Translations under genes and position numbers: made by a program | The notes under the pieces: model-generated | Databases searched by the model: none | What the model saw: the letters and a program-made list of their open reading frames with translations, nothing else | What the model was told of the DNA's origin: nothing | Shown here: positions 26,118 through 34,980 of the stretch, in pieces | Numbering within the stretch: the first letter of the stretch is position 1 | Layout: the number at the start of each line of letters is the position of its first letter | Origin: Nitrobacter winogradskyi | Lineage (GTDB): Bacteria; Pseudomonadota; Alphaproteobacteria; Rhizobiales; Xanthobacteraceae | Reading direction: 5' to 3' | Length of the DNA stretch: 39,942 bases | NCBI RefSeq assembly: GCF_006539545.1 | Contig: NZ_BJNF01000088.1 | Span: 1 to 39,942 of the forward strand

Positions 26118-27821
26118 ATGTCCAGTGTAACTGCAAATCTTGGAAAGGCGACGGCCGCGTTGAACGGCGGCCGAATTCTCCTGGGAGCTGTTTTCTTTGC
26201 AGCTTCGCTCACGCCGTCGCTGATACCACGGGACGAATTGATTCAGGGAGCGCTCTCTGGCGGAGTTTTCGCGATCGGATATGCACTCGGCTCTTTTTTC
26301 AGTTGGCTGTGGTTTTATCTGGAGTTTCCCCGGCTTAACGACCGCGTGCGGCTGCCACTTAATGCGCTGGCGCTAGCCGGATCTGTTTTCATTGCTTTGG
26401 CAGCGCTTACACAGGCGACAAACTGGCAGAACTCAATACGCGCTGTGATGGCGATGAGGCCCAGCGAAGGCACATGGCTGTTGATGCTATGCGTCGTCGC
26501 TGTCCTTACTGCCACTTTTCTGTTCGTGATCGCTCGACTGCTACGGGCCCTGACAACCGTCGTCGCCTCGCGGATGTCCAGGCTGGTGCCGCGACGGGTC
26601 TCGAATGTCATTGCGGTGGTTGTCACCGCACTTCTGGTCTGGTCGGTCGCCAGCAACTTTATCGTGCGAACCGCCCTTAACGTGCTGGATTCGTCGTTTG
26701 CCGAATTGGACAGGCTTTTCGAACCCGAGCAGCCGAGGCCGGCCGATCCTGAGAAAACCGGGGGTACGCACTCGCTCATTGGGTGGGAAGAGCTCGGCCG
26801 CACTGGTCGCCGCTATGTGGCGTCAGGGCCAAGCGCCGAAGAGATCCGTGCCTTCACCGGTCGGCCGGCGCTGGCGCCTGTTCGCGTTTATGTTGGCCTG
26901 CGCGGCGCCGACACGGCGAAGAAGCGCGCCGAACTCGCGCTCAAGGAATTGCAACGGCAAGGCGGCTTCGATCGGGCTAATCTGGTCGTCATCACCCCGA
27001 CCGGGACCGGTTGGGTTGATCCGTCGGCGATCGACAGCGTCGAATTTCTGCATCATGGCGACGTCGCCAGTGTCGCCGTGCAGTACTCTTATCTCAACAG
27101 TCCACTCTCGCTCCTCGTCCAGCCTGATCTCGGAGCGGAAGCGGCGCGCGCACTCTTTCTGGAGATCTACAGATACTGGACCTCGTTGCCGAGAGACAAG
27201 CGCCCGAAACTGTATCTGCATGGATTGAGCCTGGGAGCGCTGAACTCGGAGAAATCCGTTGAGTTCTTTGAAATCCTCTCGGATCCGATCAATGGAGCTC
27301 TCTGGTCCGGCTCTCCATTCGGCAGTCGGCTTTGGCGTTCATTCACGGAGGGTCGCAATGAAGGCTCACCGGCGTGGCTGCCGACGTTCGGTAACGGCCA
27401 GTTGGTTCGATTCATGAACCAGGGGGGAGCAACGCTTCCAAAAGACACGCCGTGGGAGCCGCTGCGAATTGTCTACCTTCAGTATGCCAGCGATCCGATC
27501 ACCTTCTTCGATCTTCGGATCGCTTATCATCCACCGGCTTGGCTTGCGGATCCTCGCGGCCCCGATGTCTCGCCGAGCCTGCGCTGGTTTCCGATCGTAA
27601 CGATGCTTCAGGTCGCGATCGACATGGGTTTCGCCAACAACGCTCCGATGGGATTCGGCCACGTGTTCGCGCCTGAACACTATACGGACGCATGGGTAAC
27701 GCTGACTGATCCGCCGGGCTGGACGCAAGATCAACTCGCGCGGTTAAAGAAATATCTGGCGAGCGAGGCTCGAAAGCCTGATACCGACCTGGCGCCCGCG
27801 TATGAAGATCGCGGTGGATGA
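26118..27821 (+). CDS. alpha/beta-hydrolase family membrane protein
   Basis: A 567-residue protein of the two-domain Abhydrolase_9 type. The N-terminal domain (residues about 10-190) has four to five membrane helices and the signature AASLTPSLIPRDELIQGALSG. The C-terminal domain has the nucleophile elbow LYLHGLSLGALNSE, where serine is the nucleophile in G-L-S-L-G, and downstream YLQYASDPITFFD carrying a likely acid, and a late FGHVFAPEHY histidine. Substrate unknown, likely acting at the inner membrane. ATG 26118 has a GATAGG-like site. The gene is alone and intact. Confidence 0.88.
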   Translation: MSSVTANLGKATAALNGGRILLGAVFFAASLTPSLIPRDELIQGALSGGVFAIGYALGSFFSWLWFYLEFPRLNDRVRLPLNALALAGSVFIALAALTQATNWQNSIRAVMAMRPSEGTWLLMLCVVAVLTATFLFVIARLLRALTTVVASRMSRLVPRRVSNVIAVVVTALLVWSVASNFIVRTALNVLDSSFAELDRLFEPEQPRPADPEKTGGTHSLIGWEELGRTGRRYVASGPSAEEIRAFTGRPALAPVRVYVGLRGADTAKKRAELALKELQRQGGFDRANLVVITPTGTGWVDPSAIDSVEFLHHGDVASVAVQYSYLNSPLSLLVQPDLGAEAARALFLEIYRYWTSLPRDKRPKLYLHGLSLGALNSEKSVEFFEILSDPINGALWSGSPFGSRLWRSFTEGRNEGSPAWLPTFGNGQLVRFMNQGGATLPKDTPWEPLRIVYLQYASDPITFFDLRIAYHPPAWLADPRGPDVSPSLRWFPIVTMLQVAIDMGFANNAPMGFGHVFAPEHYTDAWVTLTDPPGWTQDQLARLKKYLASEARKPDTDLAPAYEDRGG

Positions 27822-28047
27822 CGCCGTCGAGCCGCCGATGCATGCGTGCCGCGGTATCGCTGCCATCAGATGGCATTCAATGATACGGCTGGCGAAGCGG
27901 TTGGCGCGGTTGAGATCGTGCAGGATTGCGATGACGGCCGTGCCGTTGCGGGCAAAAGCAATCGGACATCGCAGCGCCTCACAGAAACGCCAATGAATCG
28001 ATCCAAACGTTCTCTCCGCAGGATAATTAATGGGTCTTGGACGCGCG

Positions 28048-29121
28048 TTACCTGGTACCGCCCTTCAGAATCGATCGGATATCCTCATCTGACGGTTCGT
28101 ACTCGAAGAAGCGCCGGTAAAAGGTGCGCACCTCGTTTTCCATGTCGAACTGTTCGAACAGCTTGGGATGGAAGAGCTTCGCGGTCCACAATACGGTCAA
28201 TGGCTGCTCGATGGTTCTTTGGCCCCACGAATGGGCGCCGATCGGCGTGGCATAGACTTTCCCGTTGCGGACGGCGTTGAGCTTCGAAAACCTCTCGTCC
28301 TGATAGACTACCGCCACCTGCTCCGGCGTGTTGACGATGAGAATGTCCGGATTCCAAGCCAATACCTGTTCATGGGAATATCGCGCATTGCCACCCTTTG
28401 CCATTGCGGCGGTGACGCTCACTCCGCCCGCTTCTTCGATCCACCAGTTGGCGATGAGCAGGGGGGTCGTCATCGTGTTCGGGTTGAAGTAGAGCGCCTT
28501 GGGTCGCGAGTCCTTCGCAACGCCCTCCAGGGTCCGGCGAACGCGATCCATCGTGGCATCGAAGTAGCGGAGATAGTCTTCGCTCCTGGGCGCGCGGTCC
28601 ACCACGCAGCCGAGAATCTCCATGTTCTTCCGGATGTCGGACGCATCTCTCCATTCGAGGTATACGACAGGAATCTTCGCGGTCTCCAGCGCCCTGATCC
28701 CGAGCAGGTTCATGGTGAGCACCACGTCCGGGGAAAGCCTGACGAGGGTTTCGAGGCTGACCTCGCTGTTAGCCTGTCCCTGTAGCACCGGCCGGTCGGC
28801 CAGATAGGGAGCGATGGCGGTTTGCAGCCGCCACCGGTCCGATTGCGTGAACCGCGGAGGCAGGGAGTTCACGATTTTCTTGCCCGCGCCGAGGGCGAAG
28901 AGGTAGCCGTTGAGGACAGGAACCGAACCCACGGTGGCGATGCGGTTCACGTCTCTCGGCAGGATGACGGTCCGTCCGGCCATGTCGACGACGGATTTCG
29001 TGTGCGAGTCGTGCACGTCGCAGGTGGTGGATTCGGCCGCCGTCGCCGCTCCCCAGCAGGCGCCCCACATGCAAAGCGCCATCGCCAGTTTCCGGAGATG
29101 ATTCTCGCGTCCTTTCGTCAT
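28048..29121 (-). CDS. FecB/BtuF-like periplasmic metal-chelate binding protein
   Basis: A 357-residue class III solute-binding protein. It has a signal peptide (KLAMALCMWGACWGAATAAE) and the two-lobed fold: VVDMAGRTVILPRDVNRIATV, the NGYLFALGAGKKIVNSLP strand-helix, SLETLVRLSPDVVLTMN, RPKALYFNPNTMTTPLLIANWW, and the C-terminal VYATPIGAHSWGQRTIEQPL. The last two phrases mark a subgroup I remember as iron- or oxyanion-type binders working with FecCD permeases. GAGGA lies four bases before the ATG. It is downstream of the TonB receptor, with a repeat-rich 265-base gap between them, and likely belongs to the same uptake locus. Confidence 0.88.
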   Translation of the reverse strand: MTKGRENHLRKLAMALCMWGACWGAATAAESTTCDVHDSHTKSVVDMAGRTVILPRDVNRIATVGSVPVLNGYLFALGAGKKIVNSLPPRFTQSDRWRLQTAIAPYLADRPVLQGQANSEVSLETLVRLSPDVVLTMNLLGIRALETAKIPVVYLEWRDASDIRKNMEILGCVVDRAPRSEDYLRYFDATMDRVRRTLEGVAKDSRPKALYFNPNTMTTPLLIANWWIEEAGGVSVTAAMAKGGNARYSHEQVLAWNPDILIVNTPEQVAVVYQDERFSKLNAVRNGKVYATPIGAHSWGQRTIEQPLTVLWTAKLFHPKLFEQFDMENEVRTFYRRFFEYEPSDEDIRSILKGGTR

Positions 29122-29183
29122 CGAGTCCTCGCACGTTGCTAAAAATGCGCCGCTCCGGAGGAGATGCTCTCGGAGCGGCTTGT

Positions 29184-29254
29184 CGCTTTAGCGTTTTCGA
29201 GTGAAGCGGAATCCGGTTCGCGTGGAGAGAACGCGTCAAACTAAAAAGCTGGAG
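29184..29254 (+). repeat. rhizobial intergenic repeat, copy A
   Basis: Contains TTTAGCGTTTTCGAGTGAAG, then GGTTCGCGTGGAGAGAACG and CGTCAAAC, a motif chain I associate with dispersed intergenic repeats of rhizobia. A second, inverted copy is at 39836-39925. Confidence 0.55.
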
Positions 29255-29288
29255 TCTTTCACTGTTTCCGTGAAGTGGTGAGAGACTC

Positions 29289-29323
29289 ACGAGTCTGTTT
29301 CAACTGCGTTGAACCAGACTCGT
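29289..29323. repeat. long near-perfect hairpin
   Basis: ACGAGTCTG, one mismatch, TTCAAC, a TGC loop, GTTGAA, one mismatch, CAGACTCGT: 15 base pairs around a three-base loop. No clean T run follows on either strand. It may stabilise mRNA or attenuate between the receptor and binding-protein genes, or be part of a dispersed repeat. Confidence 0.75.
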
Positions 29324-29338
29324 CGCTTGTTTCTGTTT

Positions 29339-29386
29339 GAGCATGATCTTATCGGAAAACCGGTTTCCACTTTTCGGGATCATGCC
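29339..29386. repeat. rhizobial GAGCATGATC palindromic repeat
   Basis: GAGCATGATCTTATCGGAAA, ACCGGTTT, then CTTTTCGGGATCATGCCC: a palindromic element with outer arms GCATGATC/GATCATGC. It is of a type I remember as very frequent between genes in bradyrhizobia and ends directly at the receptor stop codon. Confidence 0.65.
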
Positions 29387-31621
29387 CTAGAAGTTGTAGA
29401 TCAAGGTAGCAAAGAAGTTACGCCCGGGAAAAGCGTAGGAATCGTTTGGGCCCGTACCCACGGGGCCCAGATAGGAATAGGTGGTGTTGAAGAGGTTGTT
29501 GGCGTCCAGTTTCAGATCCAGGTTGTTCGTATTCATGTCCCCCAAAAGCCGCTTGCGCAGGCTCAGATTGGCCACGGTGAAGCGTCCGAAACCGGGAATG
29601 GGACCCAATCCCACGTCGGCCCTGCCGCCATACTGCAAGCCGTAGTAGTTGAAATTCAGGTTTCCGGAGAATTGCCAGGCCGGATAGTTGAAGCGGATGC
29701 CGTAGTTCATGACGGTGTCCGGCATCCGGGTGATGGGCCACCATGTCCCCGCCGGCCCCGGCGCGCCTTCGAAGATTACCTCATCCTTCCTGATCATGTG
29801 GGTGAGGTTGGCATACGGCCGCACTTCCATGTCTCGTCGTCCCAAGAGACCGGCTACGTTGGCGCTGACCTGAACTTCCACGCCTTCCTGGATGCGCTTG
29901 TCGACATTCAAGAGCATTCGCGCGCCCGAGTTTCTTCCGTCGGACAGGTAACCCGGATAGATGAAGATGTTGTCCTTCACCTTGTAGTAAAAGTACGTGC
30001 TGGAAAGCCTCCAGTCGCCACGGGCCATGTCGAAGCCGACTTCATAGGCATCGGTGAATTCGGGCCTGAGACGGGGATCGCCCGGTGCGCCGTAATCCTC
30101 GTAGAAGCTGCTGGCGAAAAGCTGCCGCCCCGACGGCGCGCGCCAGCCCTGGGTGTAATTGGCCCGCAATTTGAGCCAGTCCATCGGCAGCCAGGTCGCG
30201 CCGAAAGTGGGTGCGATATGGTCGAAGCTTCGGCTGGTGGGAAAAGCTTCCCGGGGGAGCCCTCCGAAATAGTTTCTAAGGCCGGGAGTCCTGTCATAGT
30301 GCTCGTCGCCGACCGACAGATCCCTTGCGCTCGCATGCTCGTATCGCACGCCGCCGGAAAGGTTCACCGCCCCGTCCCAGAGCTTGAGCATACCCACCAG
30401 ATAGGAGCCCATCAGGGTGGTTGTGCTGGTGGGGTGCATGGGGAAGCCCTTCCCGCACCACACGGGATCGGCGAGGGCGTGGGTGCAGGGGTTCGCCAGG
30501 GCGTTGCCTCTGGCGGTGGACGAATTCTGGACAAAGTAGTGGATGTAGTCCATGCCGCCGGTGAGGTCGAAGAGGTCGGACGTGTAGGTCAGGCTGCCCT
30601 GGGCCCGGTCCGATGTAACGTCCTGCCCCTTCGGATATTGGTGCATCATCGCATTGGTGGCCTGCCAGGTCTCGTAGAGGTCCCGGCCCTTGCCCACATT
30701 CGCCCGCCATGAGAAGCGGCCGTCCTCGCTGGCGCCTTCATAGTTCAGATGGAGGAGCTGGGTTTTCCTGTCCGTATAGTTATTGCCCCGCAGTACTCCT
30801 TCCTCGTCGATGTAGGATGGCCGGTGAGCCTTATCCACGCCGTAGTGGTAGCCGTCGATCCCGATGCGGTGCAGGCCGTCGATCGTATAGCCGAAGTTGA
30901 AATTGAAACGATTGGTGCCGTCGGTCCTGGTGTTATGGACCCGGTTGCCATCGCCGTCCGTGTAATCGCTGCGGATGGTTGAGTACTCGTAACCTATGGT
31001 GTAGTCGAAATTGTTCTCCTGGCCGCCGACATCCACACCGGTCCGGTAGGCGTCATAGCTGCCATAGCCCGCGCGCATGGACCCGCTGAAGGAGTTTGGG
31101 CCACCCCGCTTCGTGATGACGTTGATGATGCCGCCGGGGGAACCCAGACCGTACTTGAACATCTCCGCGCCCCGCAGAACCTCGATCCGCTCGACGTTTC
31201 GCAGGGCGATCTGCCGGACGCTGGCCACGCCGGAGCGTCTTCCGTCGATGAGGATGAGCACCTTGCCGTTGGCTTCCGTCATCAGGTGCTCGGTGTGGAA
31301 ACCGCGGATCACAAGTGTGTTCTCGCCGTGGTCATTCGGCGTGGCTTCTACCGGGAAGCCCTGTTCGATCAGGAGCTCGCTCAGATTGTTGGCGGATGAA
31401 CTCCGGATGGTTTGCTCGTCGATGACGAAGGTGCTGGTGGAGGTTCCCCGTTGCCGTGGGGTGAAGGCGCTGGTGGTGGTCCCTCGCTGCTGCGGGGTGG
31501 TGGCGCCGGAATTCACCGTTACTTCGGGCAACACCGTGACGTCGTTATTCTGTGCCAGAGCGATCGCGGGCGGTAACAGGAATGTTGTCGTTACAAGTAA
31601 TAAGCGATGTTTCAAATTCAT
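29387..31621 (-). CDS. TonB-dependent outer-membrane receptor
   Basis: A 744-residue receptor. Signal peptide KHRLLLVTTTFLLPPAIALA, then a plug domain (residues about 75-190) with ALRNVERIEVLRGAEMFKYG and SPGGIINVITKRGG, and a 22-strand barrel ending FFATLIYNF with the terminal aromatic residue required for outer-membrane assembly. Residues about 33-52 contain a duplicated TT-x-QQRGT-TT-S-x-F segment encoded by a short DNA repeat (31441-31500). ATG 31621 has AAGGGAAG. The open frame runs upstream to 32500 only because the broken ATPase gene is in frame; the added part is not real. It imports a metal chelate or similar ligand using TonB energy. Confidence 0.93.
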   Translation of the reverse strand: MNLKHRLLLVTTTFLLPPAIALAQNNDVTVLPEVTVNSGATTPQQRGTTTSAFTPRQRGTSTSTFVIDEQTIRSSSANNLSELLIEQGFPVEATPNDHGENTLVIRGFHTEHLMTEANGKVLILIDGRRSGVASVRQIALRNVERIEVLRGAEMFKYGLGSPGGIINVITKRGGPNSFSGSMRAGYGSYDAYRTGVDVGGQENNFDYTIGYEYSTIRSDYTDGDGNRVHNTRTDGTNRFNFNFGYTIDGLHRIGIDGYHYGVDKAHRPSYIDEEGVLRGNNYTDRKTQLLHLNYEGASEDGRFSWRANVGKGRDLYETWQATNAMMHQYPKGQDVTSDRAQGSLTYTSDLFDLTGGMDYIHYFVQNSSTARGNALANPCTHALADPVWCGKGFPMHPTSTTTLMGSYLVGMLKLWDGAVNLSGGVRYEHASARDLSVGDEHYDRTPGLRNYFGGLPREAFPTSRSFDHIAPTFGATWLPMDWLKLRANYTQGWRAPSGRQLFASSFYEDYGAPGDPRLRPEFTDAYEVGFDMARGDWRLSSTYFYYKVKDNIFIYPGYLSDGRNSGARMLLNVDKRIQEGVEVQVSANVAGLLGRRDMEVRPYANLTHMIRKDEVIFEGAPGPAGTWWPITRMPDTVMNYGIRFNYPAWQFSGNLNFNYYGLQYGGRADVGLGPIPGFGRFTVANLSLRKRLLGDMNTNNLDLKLDANNLFNTTYSYLGPVGTGPNDSYAFPGRNFFATLIYNF

Positions 31622-31714
31622 TCTTCCCTTGCCACTAGGTTGGAAATCAATTGCTGTCTGAGGAGCGGAGTTGATGTTGCGGCCATCGGCGGTGGCAGCA
31701 GATCCACACGAGGG

Positions 31715-32044
31715 ACGTAGAGGCGGTGGATCGCTTCCAGCGGCGCCGCACTTTGAGGATGCCCGTGGCCGGGAGCGCGCCCCATCAGCGCCACCTCGCG
31801 CACCTAGGCGGTAAGCTGCGCTGGTTGCCGGTGGCCCCCGCGCGCAAGCGGTTCGCTGCCGGCCATCACCGTGCCCCGTCCGGGCCACTGCAGGCTCCGC
31901 ATGACCTTGAGCAGGGTGCTCTTGCCGGCGCCGTCGGTGCCCAGCAGGCAAGGCCAGATCGCCGACGGAAAGAGTCAGGTTGGGCCCCGGCAGCACGGGC
32001 CGGTTGCCGTAGGCAGAACAATTGTTCTGGGCGACAGGGTTCAC
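31715..32044 (-). pseudogene. relic of FecE-type ABC ATPase
   Basis: The GTG at 32044 overlaps the permease stop (GTGA), the normal operon junction, and the text begins NPVAQNNCSAYGNRPVLPGP and LTLSVGDLA. A frame change follows, and the second frame reads CLLGTDGAGKSTLLKVMRSL, an intact Walker A, then GRGTVMAGSEPLARG. After a stop it continues VREVALMGRAPGHG. The Q-loop, LSGG signature and Walker B regions are missing. So the ATPase of this transporter has decayed by frameshift and internal deletion. Confidence 0.85.
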
Positions 32045-33096
32045 GTCCACCCCCTGCGTACGCGGTGGAGAACGATGAGGAAGACCGGGATGCCGAGGAG
32101 TTCGGTGACGATGCCGATGGGCAGTTCGGCCGTGAACAGGTTGCGCGCCAGCCCGTCGGCGAACAGCAGGAAGGCGGCGCCCAGGCTCGCCGCCGCCGGC
32201 AGCAGGCGCGCATTGCCCGGCCCCACCAGCAGCCGCGCGAAATGCGGCACGATGAGTCCGATCCAGCCGATCATGCCGGCGATGGAAACCGTCATGGCCG
32301 AGATCAACGTCGAGGCGGCGATGGTTGCGAGGCGCACTGTCGTCACCGGCACGCCCAATGCCCGCGCTTCGTCGTCGCCCATGGAAAGCGCATCCAGCGC
32401 CCGGCCCATCAGGCAGAGCAACAAGATGCCGGCCGCTATGGGGACGGCGGCCCAGCTCGTGTCGTTGACATTCGCGTGCCCCAGGCTGCCCATCAGCCAA
32501 TAGACGATGGTCGGCAACTGGCTGTAGGGATCGGCGACGTATTTCACCACCGTGAGCAGCGAGGCGAACAGCGCTCCGCTGAGGATGCCGCCGAGGATCA
32601 GCATGATGACCGAGCCGCCGCCGAACAGATGGGCGATGCCGACCCCGATGCCGACCGCGGCAAGTCCCGTGACGAACGCGCCCGTCTGAATGAGCAGCCA
32701 GTTGCCGTCCAGGAGAATGCCCAGCGCCGCTCCCGCCGAGGCGCCGGCCAGCACGCCCAGGATTCCCGGCGACACCAGCGGGTTGCGGAAGAGCGCCTGG
32801 TAGGCCGCGCCGGAGACCGACAGCGCGGCGCCGATGAGGATCGCCGCCAGCACGCGTGGCAGGCGAATCTCGATGATCAGGTTGTAGAGCAGGGCGTAAC
32901 GTTCCGGCTCCATCGAGGCGAGCCCCGTGGTCGCCACGAGGAGGTGCATTGTTTCCCAGGTCGACAGTGGATAGCGGCCGAACGAAAGTGCGGTCAGCGC
33001 GGCCACTAGCGCCAGCAGGGGTGCGATGAGCCAGCGTACGCGCGCGGGCACCCGGGCGGGAGCGATCGTCGCCGATGCGGACACGATCTCAGCCAC
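32041..33096 (-). CDS. FecCD-family ABC transporter permease
   Basis: A 351-residue inner-membrane permease of the BtuC/FecCD family with about ten helices. It has the conserved EIRLPRVLAAILIGAALSVSG, FRNPLVSPGILGVLAGASAG and, before the end, AGMIGWIGLIVPHFARLLVGP, the segment that docks with the ATPase. The GTG start (33096) has GGGA seven bases upstream. The stop overlaps the ATPase relic. With no functional ATPase next to it, transport would need a subunit encoded elsewhere. Confidence 0.92.
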   Translation of the reverse strand: MAEIVSASATIAPARVPARVRWLIAPLLALVAALTALSFGRYPLSTWETMHLLVATTGLASMEPERYALLYNLIIEIRLPRVLAAILIGAALSVSGAAYQALFRNPLVSPGILGVLAGASAGAALGILLDGNWLLIQTGAFVTGLAAVGIGVGIAHLFGGGSVIMLILGGILSGALFASLLTVVKYVADPYSQLPTIVYWLMGSLGHANVNDTSWAAVPIAAGILLLCLMGRALDALSMGDDEARALGVPVTTVRLATIAASTLISAMTVSIAGMIGWIGLIVPHFARLLVGPGNARLLPAAASLGAAFLLFADGLARNLFTAELPIGIVTELLGIPVFLIVLHRVRRGWT

Positions 33097-33288
33097 TCAT
33101 CAATCCCGTAATCCGCCTCGCGTACGCGGCAGGCGCGTGCCAGAGCCCGCGGAGGAGCGAGCTGCGGTGTCTCTTCCCCGCCCGCGCGGTTCGGCATTGC
33201 CGAACCAGGCGTCCAGCGCGCTTAGCCGTGGTACCAGTGCGACCGCGCAATTTCCCGATGCAGCGGTGCCGGGAGGCCAGATGGCGAT

Positions 33289-33574
33289 CGGGATGCTCCG
33301 TGACCAACGGCCTCGTGGTCATCGGTGCCGGCATCCCGGCGACAAATCCTGCGCCCGCCGCTTCCAGCAGCACGGCATCACACTGGCGGTTGCGCGCCTG
33401 CCCGAGACCAAGCGCGGCTTCGTTCTCTTGCCGAGACGCTGGATCGTCCGGCGTTCGTTCGCGTGAGCCGCAACGTGCAGACGTTTCGTCAAGGATTACG
33501 AACGTCTCCACATAATTCTCGAAGGCTTCCACACCGTTGCCTTCGCCTGCGTCATGCTCGGGCAGGCTGTCTAA
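33289..33574 (+). pseudogene. IS5-family transposase remnant
   Basis: Plus-strand text HPGDKSCARRFQQHGITLAV, ARLPETKRGFVLLPRRWIVRRSFA, then an in-frame TGA (33464-33466), then RRFVKDYERLHIILEGF and FACVMLGQAV. The order matches the C-terminal region of IS5-type DDE transposases (GFVVLPRRWVVERTFAW, then RRL-KDYE). The stop stands where the family has tryptophan, so TGG became TGA. The upstream part and the inverted repeats are not recognisable. Confidence 0.78.
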
Positions 33575-33636
33575 ATCGTTCAGGTGCATAACAGACTCTG
33601 GATTGGCTGAGACCATATCGTTTAAGTAAATTCCAT

Positions 33637-33660
33637 CGAAATATATGTATAAATATAACG
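33637..33660. promoter_or_regulatory. ModE-like AT-rich operator, site 1
   Basis: CGAAATATA-TGTATA-AATATAACG. The classical molybdate operator as I recall it is close to CGTTATATA-N6-TATATAACG; 7 of 9 and 8 of 9 positions agree in the two halves and the spacing is exact. It shares ATATATGTAT and ATATAACG with site 2 at 38096. It lies upstream of the FecCD locus, now separated from it by the IS5 remnant. Confidence 0.5.
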
Positions 33661-34240
33661 TAAAGATGCACTAATCAACGATACTCGATAGAGCAAAGCA
33701 TGCGGTAAAAAGTCTCAGATACTATCTGATGGGTTGCTTGCGCTCATTGCTCAGACATCGTCACGCAGTGCCACTGATATCCATTCTCCAGCCACATGCG
33801 TGGATGTCGATTTACTTGACGACAACACGCTGTTTCCGGCTGTGTTGTGTCTCGACTGTAGCCATTTAGCTTCCAGTAGCTCCACACGGCGACGCGCAAC
33901 GCGCCGCTCTGTTCGCGATGTGTGTGAAGATTCGCTGTACTCTCCCGGTACAGCCATCTGTCGTCAAACGATCCGCGCGCGCTCAAATCAGACGTGGATT
34001 GTTTTCGATCAGGCCCTCGCGTTCGGCACGCGCCTGTCGGCGAAGGTTGCGCCAAGGCGCGGCGCGAAAAGTCTGCAAGCGGTTCGCCGCCCAGCCAAAC
34101 TTCGCTCCGTTAGGGTTTCAAGAAGCCCAGCAGGGTTGCGCAGGGTATAAGCCTCGGAAAATGGATTCGGGTTGAGCGCATCGCGCTTGCAACCATTCCC
34201 GGCATAATAATCATAGCAGTCGAAATGCGCGGGAATCGTG
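33661..34240. other. decayed or non-coding stretch
   Basis: On the minus strand right after DUF2478 there is good-looking peptide text in three successive frames (ALNPNPFSEAYTLRNPAGLL; SEVWLGGEPLADFSRRALAQ; RRQARAEREGLIENNPRLI), suggesting a frameshifted gene from about 34200 to 33985. I do not recognise it. 33661-33980 shows no supported feature. Confidence 0.3.
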
Positions 34241-34804
34241 CTAACTGCGCGGCGACACTTGCGCGGTCTGCCTTGACTCTGCGTTCTCGATGTCGACCTG
34301 GACCGAGGCCCACCAGTTTTCAACCCGGTCGGCTTCGGCGGGGAGCATCAGGAAGAGTGGGGCGGCGAACTGTGTCCACGCTTCCATAAACACCGGCGAC
34401 ACCGACGTAAGGATCGGCACCCCTGCGTCAACCGCAGCCATGAATGCACCGATAAGACCCTGGCGGTCTGCTTCACTCTTGGCAAACCGGTTGAGAACCA
34501 CCAGGTCGCAGCCCGCTGCAATGTCTTGGCACACTGCTTCGCAGGCCAGCGCCAGGCCCGCGCTGTCGAGATGACATGTGGTCGAGCCGGGTCCGAGGTC
34601 TTGAAAAAGCTGGAAGAGGCGATTGTCCGATAGGCTTTGCAAGTAACCTGCGCCGCAGGCGCGACCGGCCAATCCGTGCTCGACCTCAAGCACGCCGACA
34701 ACGCGCGCTGACGTGCGCCATCTCATGGCAAGAGAGCGAAGAAGCGCCTGCACATCCACGCCAGCGGCGCCCTGAAGAACCGCGATAGCCGGAGTGGTGG
34801 TCAT
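34241..34804 (-). CDS. DUF2478 family protein
   Basis: A 187-residue cytoplasmic protein. It begins TTTPAIAVLQGAAGVDVQAL, has ARVVGVLEVEHG, the CDLVVLNRFAKSEADRQGL strand-helix in the middle, then LTSVSPVFMEAWTQFAAP, which is the DUF2478 layout (a P-loop-like fold; no Walker A lysine is seen). From memory the family is often found beside molybdate-transport or nitrogenase-related genes; its function is unknown. The ATG has ACGAGG six to seven bases upstream. It lies 253 bases after the ModA-like gene, which supports a link with metal oxyanion uptake, and has its own control region. Confidence 0.85.
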   Translation of the reverse strand: MTTTPAIAVLQGAAGVDVQALLRSLAMRWRTSARVVGVLEVEHGLAGRACGAGYLQSLSDNRLFQLFQDLGPGSTTCHLDSAGLALACEAVCQDIAAGCDLVVLNRFAKSEADRQGLIGAFMAAVDAGVPILTSVSPVFMEAWTQFAAPLFLMLPAEADRVENWWASVQVDIENAESRQTAQVSPRS

Positions 34805-34890
34805 TGCTTGCCTCGTGAACTGAGCTGGCTGACGGAAGCTTTCCCACTCTGTGTGTGGGAAATAATTGCCTCGCCAACTACCATGACAAT

Positions 34891-34906
34891 GTATTCATAC
34901 GAATAT
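34891..34906. promoter_or_regulatory. palindrome TATTC-N4-GAATA, copy 1
   Basis: GTATTC-ATAC-GAATAT, followed by AT. It is an inverted repeat with five perfect pairs, 87 bases before the DUF2478 start. It is the sister of the copy at 34981. A probable operator of an unidentified regulator. Confidence 0.5.
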
Positions 34907-34980
34907 ATCAAAGTCCAGCATCTATCACTGGTCTGTCCTGTTTGCGTGATGATTATAGATTCTAGCATGTGGATTACGGC

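Noticed and set aside
29387..32500. Single 1037-codon minus-strand open frame
   Set aside because: Only 29387-31621 codes for the receptor. The extra upstream part runs through the ATPase relic and the antisense-like third frame of the permease gene; it has no coding quality.
31726..33009. Plus-strand 427-aa frame rich in Gln, Arg and Asp
   Set aside because: It is antisense to the FecCD permease; composition is typical of a shadow of a membrane-protein gene.
33089..33616. Minus-strand 175-aa frame before the permease gene
   Set aside because: It is antisense to the recognisable IS5 transposase relic on the plus strand, lacks a ribosome site and has no recognisable content.
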